NCBI GenBank assembly: GCA_046760505.1
Contig: JBHIEG010000009.1
Location: 8,021-72,020 of the forward strand
DNA from: CAYFZR01 sp046760505 [NCBI: Candidatus Hydrothermarchaeota archaeon]
Lineage (GTDB): Archaea > CAYFZR01
DNA length: 64,000 bases
Direction of reading: 5' to 3'
Part shown: piece by piece, positions 33,749-42,838 of the stretch
Layout of the letters: every line of letters begins with the position of its first letter
Numbering within the stretch: position 1 is the stretch's first letter
Notes under the pieces: model-generated
What the model was told of the DNA's origin: nothing
Database searches by the model: none
The model's input: the letters and a program-made list of their open reading frames with translations, nothing else
Translations under genes and position numbers: made by a program

Positions 33749-33778
33749 GACTGGCTAATTAAAAAAGGAGCACTGAAG

Positions 33779-34699
33779 TTGCGAGCCATAGTTGAGACCT
33801 TCAACTTAACAAAGGAGTTCAACGGACTTATTGCAGTAGATAATATAAACTTTAAAATAAAAAAAGGCGAGATATTCGGTTTACTAGGACCTAATGGTGC
33901 AGGAAAATCCACCCTAGTTAATATGCTTTGCTGTTTGTTGAAACCTACGAGAGGGACCGCTAGAATAGCCGGAATAGACATATTGGAGGAACCAGAGGCG
34001 GTAAAGTCAGTGATAGGGGTAGTTCCCCAAGAACATTGCTTGTATGATAATCTCACGCTGTATGAAAATCTTGATTTTATGGCAGAGATGTACGAGATTC
34101 CAAAAGAAAAGAGAAAATTACTGATAAAACAAGCCCTTGATTTAATGTTCCTTTATGAGAGGAGAAATGATCCTATAGGAACATTCTCCGGGGGAATGAA
34201 GCAAAGATCGAACATAGCAAGTGGCTTGATCAATGAACCTGAGATACTTTTTCTAGACGAGCCTACTACAGGTATTGATCCTCAAAATAGACAGGCAATC
34301 TGGGATTTCATAAGAAGACTCAACCAAGAGGAAGGAGTTACCATTTTTATAACCACACATTACATGGACGAGGCAGATCTTCTCTGCGATCGCGTCGCCA
34401 TAATGGATCATGGCAAAATCATAGCCTTAGATACTCCTAGAGAGCTAAAGGGCTTACTAAAAGGAGACATCATTGAGATAGAATCTGATATAATCGATAT
34501 AGACCTAATTAAATCTTTAGAAGGCGTTAGCGAGATCATTGAAACTAAACCTGCAAAAATCATCGTTGAAGATGCAGATTCCGTTTTGCCCGATATAATA
34601 AAAAATGTTCCAAATATAAAATCCATTAGAGTAGAAAAACCAACTTTGCAGGACGTATTCTTGAAATTGACAGGAAGGGAGCTTCGGGACCGTGCGTGA
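33779..34699 (+). CDS. ABC-2 type exporter ATP-binding protein
   Basis: 306 residues. Walker A GLLGPNGAGKST, Q-loop VVPQEHCLYDNLTLYENL, signature FSGGMKQRSNIA and Walker B ILFLDEPTTGIDP are all present, and the C-terminal ~80 residues are the DrrA-type extension. TTG 33779 follows GGAG by eight bases; earlier in-frame codons lie in the divergent regulator. Pairs with the permease 27 bp downstream. Confidence 0.92.
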   Translation: MRAIVETFNLTKEFNGLIAVDNINFKIKKGEIFGLLGPNGAGKSTLVNMLCCLLKPTRGTARIAGIDILEEPEAVKSVIGVVPQEHCLYDNLTLYENLDFMAEMYEIPKEKRKLLIKQALDLMFLYERRNDPIGTFSGGMKQRSNIASGLINEPEILFLDEPTTGIDPQNRQAIWDFIRRLNQEEGVTIFITTHYMDEADLLCDRVAIMDHGKIIALDTPRELKGLLKGDIIEIESDIIDIDLIKSLEGVSEIIETKPAKIIVEDADSVLPDIIKNVPNIKSIRVEKPTLQDVFLKLTGRELRDRA

Positions 34700-34726
34700 T
34701 ATAAAATTTCAAAACTGGGAGATCTC

Positions 34727-35866
34727 ATGAGTCTTAAAAGGGATTTGCATCATGCAAAAACTATAGCGAAAAAAGACCTGCGAGAACTGAGCAAAGTCCC
34801 CCATGTGTATATCGCCTTAACGCTCTTTCCACTAATAATGGTATCAATAATAGCTTGGGGGTTTGGTGGAGATATAGATCATATAAAGGTAGCATTTGTT
34901 GACGAGGATAGTACTGCTATTTCCATTGACTTAATGGAAGAATTTCAGAGTTCCAAAATCTTAGACGTCATAGAAGTTAATGGAGTGGATCAGGCAAGAA
35001 AGATGCTGGAAGACGAGAGAGTATTTGGAGTCATAGTTATTCCCGAAGGATTTGGTAAGAATTTTGAAGAGTCCCGGTACAAGATTGATCTATATCTAGA
35101 TGGATCGCGGTACACCATAATGAACATAATCTCCAGAGAAGTAGAAAGAATAACATCCGCGTATGCGAGCGGTATATCACTGGAAATTTTATCAAAATAC
35201 CATGAGGATCCTGAAGTTATTTTCAAACCAGTTGATCTCCAAAAAGACTATCTCTTCGGCGGTAATTCGGAGTATCTCGATTTTATAATTCCCGGAGGAA
35301 TCGCGTTTGCCATTGCAGTTGGAGTGATGCTCAGGATGGGGGATATGATTGTAAGAGAGAGGGAGAGAGGCACAATCCAAAGGATTTTAATCACTCCCGC
35401 TACCAATAGAGCGATAATCCTCGGCAAAACTCTTTCAAGTTTGGCAATAGATATTCCTCGTGCTTTCATAGTAACTATCCTTGCATTCATGATTTTTCCC
35501 ATTTATCTCAGGGGTAGCTTCTTTTCCTTAATGGTAATCGAGTTTCTGGAAATCCTCATATTCATAGGAATCGGATTCATGATTTCTAGTAGAATAAAAT
35601 CCATGGCGGAGTACATACCCATTGCATTGCCCTTAACCATACCTCCAGCATTTATTTCCGGTGTTTTTTTCCCGATAGAGGCCCTTCCATGGATTTTAAA
35701 CAAATTCGCTTATTTATTGCCCCTAACGTATGTGGCCCATGCTTTAAGAGAAATAACAATAAAGGGCTATGGACTCTCTATGATCATGACTGATGTTACC
35801 GCTCTTTCAATATACGCGATTATAGCAATGGGACTTGGAGTATTAACATTCCAGAGAGAAGTTTGA
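34727..35866 (+). CDS. ABC-2 type exporter permease
   Basis: 379 residues with one N-terminal helix (about 27-46), a large extracytoplasmic domain (50-180) and five C-terminal helices: the DrrB/YhgE-like ABC-2 layout. ERERGTIQRILITPATNRAIILGK is the coupling region and PLTYVAHALREI the conserved C-terminal motif. It should export a lipid, drug or polysaccharide; substrate unknown. It ends 11 bp before the CARDB protein gene. Confidence 0.88.
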   Translation: MSLKRDLHHAKTIAKKDLRELSKVPHVYIALTLFPLIMVSIIAWGFGGDIDHIKVAFVDEDSTAISIDLMEEFQSSKILDVIEVNGVDQARKMLEDERVFGVIVIPEGFGKNFEESRYKIDLYLDGSRYTIMNIISREVERITSAYASGISLEILSKYHEDPEVIFKPVDLQKDYLFGGNSEYLDFIIPGGIAFAIAVGVMLRMGDMIVRERERGTIQRILITPATNRAIILGKTLSSLAIDIPRAFIVTILAFMIFPIYLRGSFFSLMVIEFLEILIFIGIGFMISSRIKSMAEYIPIALPLTIPPAFISGVFFPIEALPWILNKFAYLLPLTYVAHALREITIKGYGLSMIMTDVTALSIYAIIAMGLGVLTFQREV

Positions 35867-35877
35867 GGTGATAATAT

Positions 35878-37437
35878 ATGAGGAAAACATATTTTTTGAT
35901 AATTACAATAATCTTAATATCTCAAATAGGATTTTCTCAAATATCTGGGAGAATTTGCTGTCCTGAGCCGGAGATAGAGGGAGGAATAAAACAGGAAACC
36001 TCAGGACCTTTTGCAATTACACTCGTTACATCTGATCCTTCTCCAATAAGACCTGGAGACAGGGACGTACAACTGAATATCTGGATTGAGTACAGAGAAG
36101 AGAGAACTATAGAGGATTTGAGCGTTCAATTGGCTATAGATAAACCGTTTTCTCTAGCAAGAAAAGGTGGCTCTTTGGCGTATATCGGCATGCTTGGACA
36201 GTACGGAGAAGGAAAATGCGAGTTTTACGTAAACGTTGATGAATCCGCTATATCCAACGTTTATGAATTGGAACTTTTATTTTCTTATTTAAAGGACGGC
36301 GAAAGAGTTTTTTCAAAAGAAAAAGTAAAGATACCTGTAGAAGGAAAGGCAGAGATAGTTTTAACGAATTTAAAAACAGAGCCCGAGACAGTTTCACCGG
36401 GAGAAAGCGCATTGGTTTCCATGAGCATAGAAAATAGTGGAACCGGAGATGCAAGAAGTTTCTGGATTGTATTGGAGCCAGAATATCCTTTTACAGTAGA
36501 TAAGAATGAATACTACTTAGGAACATTAAATCCCGGCGAGAAGAATGATTTAAAATTTTTACTATACGTAGACGATCTGGCAGAAGAAAAGACCTATCCA
36601 TTGAATTTAGATATAAGATACGAAGACGAATCCGGAGGTATACACGAAGCAACACGAAGGATGGGTATTTCTGTTCAAGAAAAAGATTCTCTGATGGTAG
36701 AAAAAACCATTACCGACCCAAAAAAAATAAAACCCGGAGATGAAAATGTCCTGTTGAAAATTTTTATTGTAAATGCTGGTGGAAAAATTCTAAAAAACGT
36801 GGATGCCAAACTATTAACTTTTGAAGGAATAAAACCTTCTTGGACTGGGGCAGAAAGGAAATTCCTAGGAAATTTATTACCCTATCACTCAGCGGAATGC
36901 GATTTCTATTTGGACATAGATGATGACATGAAATCAGGCATATATCCCCTTAAACTTGAATTAGTTTACAGTGGAGGGAGCACTACAAAAGTAATACAGA
37001 CCAAGGTCTCTGCTCACGCAAGATTTGAGATAGGAAACTTAACACATAACAAGGCGGTTCAGGGCGGCTCAGTCAAGATCCATATCCCAGTAAAAAATGT
37101 TGGAGATGAAAAAGCAGAATCTGTTAAAGTACAGCTAAAAACACCAAATTATTTCACAGGATACAAAACGAGTTATCTTGGAACAATAGGACCAGGAGAG
37201 AGCGATACCGCTGTTTTTGATCTAGATATCGACAAAGAGGCGGAACCAGATGAGTACCTGATAGATGTAAAGATATTCTGGGACGAGGATGAGGAAAGAT
37301 ACACGGATACAGAGACCTTCTCCTTGCGCGTATACAAGAGCTGGATGAGAATGTATCTTTTTTTGGTACTTACTATACTCGTTATTTTGCTTATAAGCGT
37401 GGCTATAAAGGTAAAAAAACAGAGAAAGGAGGAGTAA
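35878..37437 (+). CDS. CARDB-repeat surface protein with C-terminal anchor
   Basis: 519 residues. Signal peptide (MRKTYFLIITIILISQIGFS), then four tandem beta-sandwich repeats of the CARDB/S-layer-associated type (each with a LxxxPxxIxPGD... NxGxxxxxxV pattern, near 40, 165, 285 and 395) and a C-terminal helix MYLFLVLTILVILLISVAI followed by basic residues. It is extracellular and membrane-anchored. As the third gene of the exporter operon it may be an accessory for substrate capture or an exported cargo scaffold. Confidence 0.8.
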   Translation: MRKTYFLIITIILISQIGFSQISGRICCPEPEIEGGIKQETSGPFAITLVTSDPSPIRPGDRDVQLNIWIEYREERTIEDLSVQLAIDKPFSLARKGGSLAYIGMLGQYGEGKCEFYVNVDESAISNVYELELLFSYLKDGERVFSKEKVKIPVEGKAEIVLTNLKTEPETVSPGESALVSMSIENSGTGDARSFWIVLEPEYPFTVDKNEYYLGTLNPGEKNDLKFLLYVDDLAEEKTYPLNLDIRYEDESGGIHEATRRMGISVQEKDSLMVEKTITDPKKIKPGDENVLLKIFIVNAGGKILKNVDAKLLTFEGIKPSWTGAERKFLGNLLPYHSAECDFYLDIDDDMKSGIYPLKLELVYSGGSTTKVIQTKVSAHARFEIGNLTHNKAVQGGSVKIHIPVKNVGDEKAESVKVQLKTPNYFTGYKTSYLGTIGPGESDTAVFDLDIDKEAEPDEYLIDVKIFWDEDEERYTDTETFSLRVYKSWMRMYLFLVLTILVILLISVAIKVKKQRKEE

Positions 37438-37530
37438 AGGCACTCAAATTTATAGATACCATCAACCCTAATCACCATTTATTTTACATTTGAAAAAAGA
37501 TTAAATATTACTAAAACAAGAGATGCACTC

Positions 37531-37827
37531 ATGTCTGGCGCGGTTAAAAAATACCATGAGATCTACAACAACCTGTTCAGAAGCAAATATACGGGCTTAG
37601 CGCTCTTAATACTAATTGAAAATGAAGGTAAACTTGAAAGACCAAAATTACGTAAGCTCGTTGAATGTAGAGATTTTAACAGATATGTAATGATTCCTCT
37701 CCTAGATAATGAATACATAGAAGTGGTTCAGGATAAAAGCAAGTATCCATACAAAACCTACGTAGCGCTAACCGATAAGGGAAGGAAAATTGCAGAAAAG
37801 GTAAAGTCATGCATCGATGAGTTCTAG
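37531..37827 (+). CDS. Winged-helix DNA-binding protein
   Basis: 98 residues, single winged-helix domain: TGLALLILIENEGKLERPKLRKLVECRDFN (helices 1-2), YVMIPLLDNEYIEVV (helix 3 and strand) and a wing KTYVALTDKGRKIAEKV typical of MarR/PadR-type archaeal regulators. It precedes the oxygen-defence genes by 44 bp and could regulate them. Confidence 0.75.
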   Translation: MSGAVKKYHEIYNNLFRSKYTGLALLILIENEGKLERPKLRKLVECRDFNRYVMIPLLDNEYIEVVQDKSKYPYKTYVALTDKGRKIAEKVKSCIDEF

Positions 37828-37871
37828 ATGTTCTTAACCAAGTTTAACGAACTAGATCAGGAGGTAAAAAT

Positions 37872-39059
37872 TTGGCTGTTGAATTGAAGAAGGGAGTCTA
37901 CTGGGTAGGTGCCATAGACTGGAATATAAGGGATTTCCATGGATATTTAACTCCAAAAGGAACCACATACAACGCGTATCTTATTGTAGATGACAAAATA
38001 ACGCTTGTTGATACGGTAAGGCATGGATTCTTTGATGAAATGCTTAGGAGGATCAAAGAAATTGTTGATCCCAGAGAAATCGATTTTGTAGTTTCTAATC
38101 ATGTTGAAAAAGATCATTCAGGCTCTCTAATCGACATAATGAGATTGGCCAAAAATGCAGAAATTTATGCCACGAGAAAAGGGAAAGATGGCCTAATAAA
38201 ATACTACAAAAAAGATTGGCCTTTCAACATTGTTAAAACAGGAGACGAATTAGATATAGGCAAAAAAACCCTGATGTTCATCGAGGCGCCGATGTTGCAT
38301 TGGCCAGATAGTATGTTCACATACATAAAGGAGGATCATATTCTACTGCCAAACGATGCGTTTGGACAACATGTAGCGAGTCATCAAAGGTTTGATGATG
38401 AAGTAGACGTTATGGAAGACGCAGCCACCTATTATGCAAACATACTAATGCCTTTTGCTCCTATGATACTTAGGAAAATAGAAGAAGTGGTATATCTAGG
38501 AATCAAAATAGATATGATAGGACCAAGTCACGGGATAATATGGCGGAAGGAACCAGATAAAATAATCAAGGCATACGTTGATTGGAGCAAAGGAATCACA
38601 AGAGATAAGATCATAATCGTCTACGATACCATGTGGGGGAGCACAGAAAAAATAGCCAGATCAATCCTTCGAGGAATAAAAAGAGAAGGAATAGAGGCCA
38701 AATTGTTGAAGCTGAGAGAGAATCACAGGAGTTATGTTGTAAGAGAAGTTCTTGATTCTAAGGTAGTTTTGGTTGGCTCGCCAACAATTAACAATGGAAT
38801 TTTCCCTACGGTAGCAGATTTCATCACCTATCTTAAGGGCTTGAAACCCAAAAAGAAAATTGGAGCTTCTTTTGGTTCCTACGGCTGGGGAGGTGGCGCA
38901 TGTAATATTTTAAACAAAGAATTAAGAGAAATGGGTTTTGAAGTTTTAGATGCAAATCTAGAGTTTAAATACGCTCCGGATGAAAGTGAATTGCAGAAAT
39001 GCGTTGATTTTGGAAGAGAACTTGTAAAAAAGATGAGCACTCATATACCCAGCAATTAA
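37872..39059 (+). CDS. fprA: F420H2:oxygen oxidoreductase / flavodiiron protein FprA
   Basis: 395 residues. Metallo-beta-lactamase diiron domain with ligands His77, Glu79, Asp81, His82 (NHVEKDHSG), His143, Asp162 and His220; flavodoxin domain from about 245 (IIVYDTMWGSTEKIA) with FMN loops GSPTINNGIFP and FGSYGWGGG. Such enzymes reduce O2 to water using F420H2 or rubredoxin. A rubredoxin, rubrerythrin and superoxide reductase follow. TTG 37872 has AGGAGGT six bases upstream. Confidence 0.93.
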   Translation: MAVELKKGVYWVGAIDWNIRDFHGYLTPKGTTYNAYLIVDDKITLVDTVRHGFFDEMLRRIKEIVDPREIDFVVSNHVEKDHSGSLIDIMRLAKNAEIYATRKGKDGLIKYYKKDWPFNIVKTGDELDIGKKTLMFIEAPMLHWPDSMFTYIKEDHILLPNDAFGQHVASHQRFDDEVDVMEDAATYYANILMPFAPMILRKIEEVVYLGIKIDMIGPSHGIIWRKEPDKIIKAYVDWSKGITRDKIIIVYDTMWGSTEKIARSILRGIKREGIEAKLLKLRENHRSYVVREVLDSKVVLVGSPTINNGIFPTVADFITYLKGLKPKKKIGASFGSYGWGGGACNILNKELREMGFEVLDANLEFKYAPDESELQKCVDFGRELVKKMSTHIPSN

Positions 39060-39127
39060 TAAACAATTTTGAAAGAACATTGAAGAGTTAAATACGAATT
39101 GAGGCGTATTGTGCAGTAAATATGACT

Positions 39128-39153
39128 AATTTCGTACAGAAATTTATATAAAT
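39128..39153 (+). promoter_or_regulatory. Dyad plus TATA box of the rubrerythrin operon
   Basis: AATTTC-GTACA-GAAATT (39128-39144) abuts the TATA box TTTATATAAATC. A second similar arrangement, ATTTATATGGAAATTCGTAT, follows at 39160-39180. The repeated GAAATT(CGTA) half-sites are candidate binding sites for a redox-responsive regulator. Confidence 0.5.
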
Positions 39154-39198
39154 CACAATAATTTATATGGAAATTCGTATAAATTTAGGGGGAATTGT

Positions 39199-39702
39199 AT
39201 GGAGAAAATCGAAGAAAAATTGCAAACCGCCTTTGCAGGAGAGAGCCAAGCAAACAGGAAGTATCTTGCATACTCAAAGAAAGCGGATGAAGAGGGCTAC
39301 AAGCAAATTGCAAGGTTATTCCGTGCAGTTGCAGCAGCAGAGACAATTCACGCGCATAACCATTTAAGAATAATGGGAGGCATCAAAACTACAGAAGAGA
39401 ATTTGAAGGCAGCGATAGAGGGCGAACACTACGAGTTTACGAAAATGTACCCAGAGTTTATAGAACAAGCAAATAAAGAGAGCAAAAAAAGAGCGGCTAG
39501 AAGTTTTGAGTGGGCAAACGAGGTAGAGAAAGTACATGGAGAGCTTTACTCCAAGTACCTCGAGAGGCTAAAGGCAGGCGAGAAATTTGAAGAGGAGGAC
39601 TTCTATGTTTGTGAGGTTTGTGGCTATACTGGAGAGGGAGAAACACCAGATAAATGCCCTGTATGCAGAGCTGTTAAAGAAAAATTTATGAAAATTGAAT
39701 AA
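39199..39702 (+). CDS. rbr: Rubrerythrin
   Basis: 167 residues. N-terminal four-helix diiron domain with E..N.KYLAYSKKADEEG, AAAETIHAHNH, ENLKAAIEGEHYEFTKMYPEF and EWANEVEKVHGELY; C-terminal rubredoxin domain with CEVCGYTGEGETPDKCPVC. Reduces H2O2 to water with electrons from rubredoxin. First gene of a peroxide/superoxide defence operon. Confidence 0.95.
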   Translation: MEKIEEKLQTAFAGESQANRKYLAYSKKADEEGYKQIARLFRAVAAAETIHAHNHLRIMGGIKTTEENLKAAIEGEHYEFTKMYPEFIEQANKESKKRAARSFEWANEVEKVHGELYSKYLERLKAGEKFEEEDFYVCEVCGYTGEGETPDKCPVCRAVKEKFMKIE

Positions 39703-39729
39703 TTTAGTGAAAATAGGATAGGGGTTTTT

Positions 39730-39894
39730 ATGGCAGAAAAATGGAGATGTACGATATGTGAATATGTCTATGATCCTGAAGAAGGGGATCCAGACGGCGG
39801 AATAGAAGCAGGCGTTAAATTCGAAGATTTACCAGGAGATTGGACCTGTCCTGTTTGTGGAGCATCAAAAGATATGTTTGAAAAAATCGAGTAA
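39730..39894 (+). CDS. Rubredoxin
   Basis: 54 residues, ATG 39730 to TAA 39894. Two CxxC knuckles, [20 protein letters not shown] and [17 protein letters not shown], with the usual acidic loops and PGTxFEDLPxDW-like KFEDLPGDW. One-electron carrier to rubrerythrin, FprA and superoxide reductase. It starts 28 bp after rbr. Confidence 0.95.
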   Translation: MAEKWRCTICEYVYDPEEGDPDGGIEAGVKFEDLPGDWTCPVCGASKDMFEKIE

Positions 39895-39903
39895 GGTGAT
39901 AAA

Positions 39904-40281
39904 ATGGAAGAAAAATCTTGTGGAGAAAATCTCTTTTGTGGTTTGAATAAACCTGCGAATATAAAAAGTATGAGCGATTTGGAGAAAAAACATACTCCAG
40001 TAATCGAGTCACCATCTAGGGTAAAAAAAGAAGAAGTATTCGAGGTTAGCGTAGAGATTGGAAAACTCCTAAAGCATCCAAACGAAATAGGACATTTTAT
40101 CCAGTGGATAGAACTTTACTGTGGAGATACTTTTCTAACGAGAGTTGATTTAACTCCTGAATTTACTGAACCAAAGATTACTGTTCCAGTACGTTTAACT
40201 CATGCTCATCCATTGAGAGCGATAGGAAGATGCAACCTCCACGGTCTTTGGGAGAATACCAAAGAAATTAATGTAGAATAA
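39904..40281 (+). CDS. Superoxide reductase (neelaredoxin/desulfoferrodoxin type)
   Basis: 125 residues. Iron ligands of the SOR centre are visible: His30 (EKKHTPVIE), His58 and His64 (KHPNEIGHFIQWIELYCGDTF), Cys110 and His113 (GRCNLHGLWE). The CxxC of desulfoferrodoxin domain I is absent, though Cys6/Cys12 occur at the N-terminus. Reduces superoxide to peroxide, which rubrerythrin then removes. Nine bases after rubredoxin. Confidence 0.9.
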   Translation: MEEKSCGENLFCGLNKPANIKSMSDLEKKHTPVIESPSRVKKEEVFEVSVEIGKLLKHPNEIGHFIQWIELYCGDTFLTRVDLTPEFTEPKITVPVRLTHAHPLRAIGRCNLHGLWENTKEINVE

Positions 40282-40307
40282 TCTTGAGGAAATTCTAAGT
40301 GATTAGC

Positions 40308-40730
40308 ATGAAGATAAATAAGGAAAAATTAGTAGAGTTGCTCAACGATGATCTCTCGTGGGAATATACAGCGTTGGTACAGTATGTGCAACACAGTGGA
40401 GTCATGACAGGCGCAGAATATGGGGACATTGTGAAAGAGATTAAAATTCATGCTACCGAGGAACTTCAGCATGCCTTAATATTGGTGGACCAGATCGATT
40501 ATTTGGGGGGTACACCAACCGCCAAAGTATATCTTGCCAAAACATCACGGGATCCGAGGGAGATGTTGCAACAAGATTTAGATGGTGAAGAAGACGCAAT
40601 AAGAAGATATAGAGAAAGAATAGAGCAGGCAGAAGAGCTTAAAGAATTTGCATTGGCCCAAAAACTCCGTGAAATATTGACTATGGAACAGGAACACGCC
40701 ATGGATCTTAAATTTGCTTTGGGGAGGTAG
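40308..40730 (+). CDS. Ferritin-like diiron protein
   Basis: 140 residues, four-helix bundle with diiron motifs: DLSWEYTALVQYVQHSG, HATEELQHALILVDQI (ExxH), DGEEDAIRRYRERIEQA and LTMEQEHAMDLK (second ExxH). Length and motifs fit bacterioferritin-like or Dps-like iron storage proteins of anaerobes; heme ligand Met is not evident. Last gene of the oxygen-defence cluster. ATG 40308 has GTGAT four bases upstream. Confidence 0.8.
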   Translation: MKINKEKLVELLNDDLSWEYTALVQYVQHSGVMTGAEYGDIVKEIKIHATEELQHALILVDQIDYLGGTPTAKVYLAKTSRDPREMLQQDLDGEEDAIRRYRERIEQAEELKEFALAQKLREILTMEQEHAMDLKFALGR

Positions 40731-40805
40731 TGTACAACCTCATTTTTTTTCTTACTATTTTCTCTGATATCTAACTTTACGAGACTGCTCAAAATTTAAA
40801 AAAAG

Positions 40806-41630
40806 ATGGTGAAAGAGATTAAAATCCAAGATCCATTTGCTAGGTTAAAGAAGGTAATAACTTCTCCTCCTTTATACCTCAGACCAGAGCCTATAGATGA
40901 GATATCTAGCAAGTGGTCTAGGATAGGCGATTTTGATAAAAATTTGGCGTTGGAGCAATATGAGAACTTTGTTGATACATTGAAATCTGAGGGAGTGAAA
41001 GTTAAAATTTTAGAACCTTCTCCTGTAAAATGGAATCAAACATTTGTCAGAGACGTGGGATTTTCCTTAAAAAATGGAGTAATCATAGGAAGAATGAAAG
41101 AACATGGAAGAATGGGGGAGGAAGATCTTCTGATGAAGTTTTTAAAACTTATAGACATACCTGTAATCCATAGGGTAGAGAGGGGATTTTTGGAAGGCGG
41201 GGACATCCTTTTTATAAACGAGAAAGTATTCATTGGTCATGGGAACAGAACAGATCACGAGGGTATAAGAGAGATTAAAGATTTTTTAGGTGATTTGGAG
41301 ATAGATACCATTCATCTGAAGAAAGAATTTGTTCATTTGGATTTGGCTATGAATGTGGTAGATGATTCAACCATCTTGATGTTTCCAAACGCTTTTCATG
41401 CGGAAATTAAAATTTCTGACTGGAACACCATACTCGCAAGCGAAAAAGAATACCTTACTATTCCAGCAAATGTATTACTTCTTAGAGAAGGGAAGGTAAT
41501 AGCATCAGAGGAGAATCATCTTACAAATAAACTGCTGGAAAAAGAGGGAATAGATGTAGTTAGGGTAGAAATCAACGAAATTCTAAAAGCAGGTGGAGGT
41601 CCAAGGTGTCTAACCTTTCCAATATATTGA
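40806..41630 (+). CDS. DDAH/amidinotransferase-family hydrolase
   Basis: 274 residues, pentein fold. Catalytic-type residues are FVRDVGF, FLEGGDILF, IGHGNRTD, HLDLAMNVVDD (His/Asp) and the terminal GGGPRCLTFPI with the nucleophile Cys. These match dimethylarginine dimethylaminohydrolase-like proteins, which hydrolyse guanidines to ureido products; arginine deiminase-like or amidinotransferase activity is possible. Monocistronic. Confidence 0.8.
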   Translation: MVKEIKIQDPFARLKKVITSPPLYLRPEPIDEISSKWSRIGDFDKNLALEQYENFVDTLKSEGVKVKILEPSPVKWNQTFVRDVGFSLKNGVIIGRMKEHGRMGEEDLLMKFLKLIDIPVIHRVERGFLEGGDILFINEKVFIGHGNRTDHEGIREIKDFLGDLEIDTIHLKKEFVHLDLAMNVVDDSTILMFPNAFHAEIKISDWNTILASEKEYLTIPANVLLLREGKVIASEENHLTNKLLEKEGIDVVRVEINEILKAGGGPRCLTFPIY

Positions 41631-41736
41631 GGATAATCAGCTCAAGTTTTAACTTCATTCATTTTATTTCTCCATTGCCGCAAAATAGAGAGGATCTCGC
41701 TTCGAAGTGTTAAAGCGATGTACTATCTATAAGGAG

Positions 41737-42150
41737 TTATATGAAGAGATTAATCTCTGAGTCTTTGGCGGTATTGATGTAGGTTCCGATACCTGCTACT
41801 TCTACATCATCGACGAAATCTTCTTTTTTAATACCCATTATCTCCATGGACATATCGCAAGCAATCATCTTTACACCAAGCTCTCTAAGATCATCAAACT
41901 GCTCTTGTAAGAGTGGAACATTTTTTTCTTTCATTTTCTTTTTCATAAATCTACTTCCAATGCCGAGATAATCTTTTTTTGAAAGAGTTATGTTTTTGAG
42001 TCCATCTTTCTTAATCGCTTCTAATCCCCAAAATGTAAAGAATATTGTTACGTCCATTCCGAATGAAGCCGCGCCATTTGCTATATTGAATGCGGCATAC
42101 ACTCTCTCAAAATCATTACTAGAACATATAATTGTAAGTTTTTTCGCCAT
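41737..42150 (-). CDS. DsrE-family sulfur-relay protein
   Basis: 137 residues, DsrE/DsrF-like fold: KKLTIICSSNDFERVYAAFNIANGAASFGMDVTIFFTFWGL, then a KKKMKEKNVPLLQE linker and GVKMIACDMSMEIMGIK. The Cys in ACDMSM is at the conserved persulfide-carrying position; Cys in IICSS is extra. Members exchange persulfide with TusA. Last of five leftward sulfur genes; starts immediately before the tusA stop. Confidence 0.85.
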   Translation of the reverse strand: MAKKLTIICSSNDFERVYAAFNIANGAASFGMDVTIFFTFWGLEAIKKDGLKNITLSKKDYLGIGSRFMKKKMKEKNVPLLQEQFDDLRELGVKMIACDMSMEIMGIKKEDFVDDVEVAGIGTYINTAKDSEINLFI

Positions 42151-42387
42151 TTACTCACCTGTTTTTTTAATTATGATCTTCCAACCACCTTCGGGAAGAT
42201 CTAATATTTCTAAGACGGTATTCCCGGATTCTTTCATTGCAAGGGGCAATTCTTTCCTAGAGATATCGTGATCTATTAGTATTTCAAGAATGTCGCCATG
42301 ATTCATCTTAATCAACTTCTTTCTTGCTTCTACAAGTGGTTTTGGGCACAAGAGTCCTTTTGCATCCACGAAAAATGTGTTGGGCAT
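42151..42387 (-). CDS. tusA: TusA-family sulfur carrier
   Basis: 78 residues with the defining DAKGLLCPKPLVEARKKL motif (CPxP, Cys14) and the beta-alpha fold NHGDILEILIDHD. TusA proteins carry sulfane sulfur as a Cys persulfide. Abuts the DsrE gene, supporting a carrier pair. Confidence 0.92.
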   Translation of the reverse strand: MPNTFFVDAKGLLCPKPLVEARKKLIKMNHGDILEILIDHDISRKELPLAMKESGNTVLEILDLPEGGWKIIIKKTGE

Positions 42388-42396
42388 GGAACCACA

Positions 42397-42834
42397 TTAA
42401 AACGTCAATATCAGATTGTGATTCTCTATTTCCTTTACGAGTTCTCTATTTTCTATGAGTTTTACTCCATCTATCAAATCTTCGATGGATAACCCCCTTT
42501 TCTCAAGGGAGGATTTCAATGCATACAGAGTTCCTTGCAATTCGAGGAAATCTGATATGATTTCTAGGTTATTTGGTAAATGTATATCCTCTGGATTTTG
42601 ATGTTTTACTGCGCAATATACTCCGTCGCCCATTAAGATTATGGTAGCTTTCTGTTGTTTTGCGATAGCGGCATTTCCCACGTATATGGAGCCAAGAACA
42701 TCATCGATGTATCCATATGTTCCATGCGTGATAAGTATAAGCAAAGAAGGTACATCTCTCGTGGGTGGCGCTATTTTATCCAAATCTATAGTGCTCAAAT
42801 CTGGCTCGCATTCATCACAATATTCTTCCTCCAT
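42397..42834 (-). CDS. DsrE-like protein with N-terminal CxxC extension
   Basis: 145 residues. The core (LLILITHGTYGYIDDVLGSIYVGNAAIAKQQKATIILMGDGVYCAVKHQNP) is DsrE/TusD-like with Cys in GVYCAVKHQ. A 30-residue N-terminal extension starts MEEEYCDECEPD, a CxxC that could bind metal or form a disulfide. ATG has GGTGAG three bases upstream. Confidence 0.8.
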   Translation of the reverse strand: MEEEYCDECEPDLSTIDLDKIAPPTRDVPSLLILITHGTYGYIDDVLGSIYVGNAAIAKQQKATIILMGDGVYCAVKHQNPEDIHLPNNLEIISDFLELQGTLYALKSSLEKRGLSIEDLIDGVKLIENRELVKEIENHNLILTF

Positions 42835-42838
42835 ACTC

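Noticed and set aside
33536-33778. N-terminal extension of the ABC ATPase
   Set aside because: It overlaps the TrmB gene and both promoters; the family N-terminus begins at TTG 33779.
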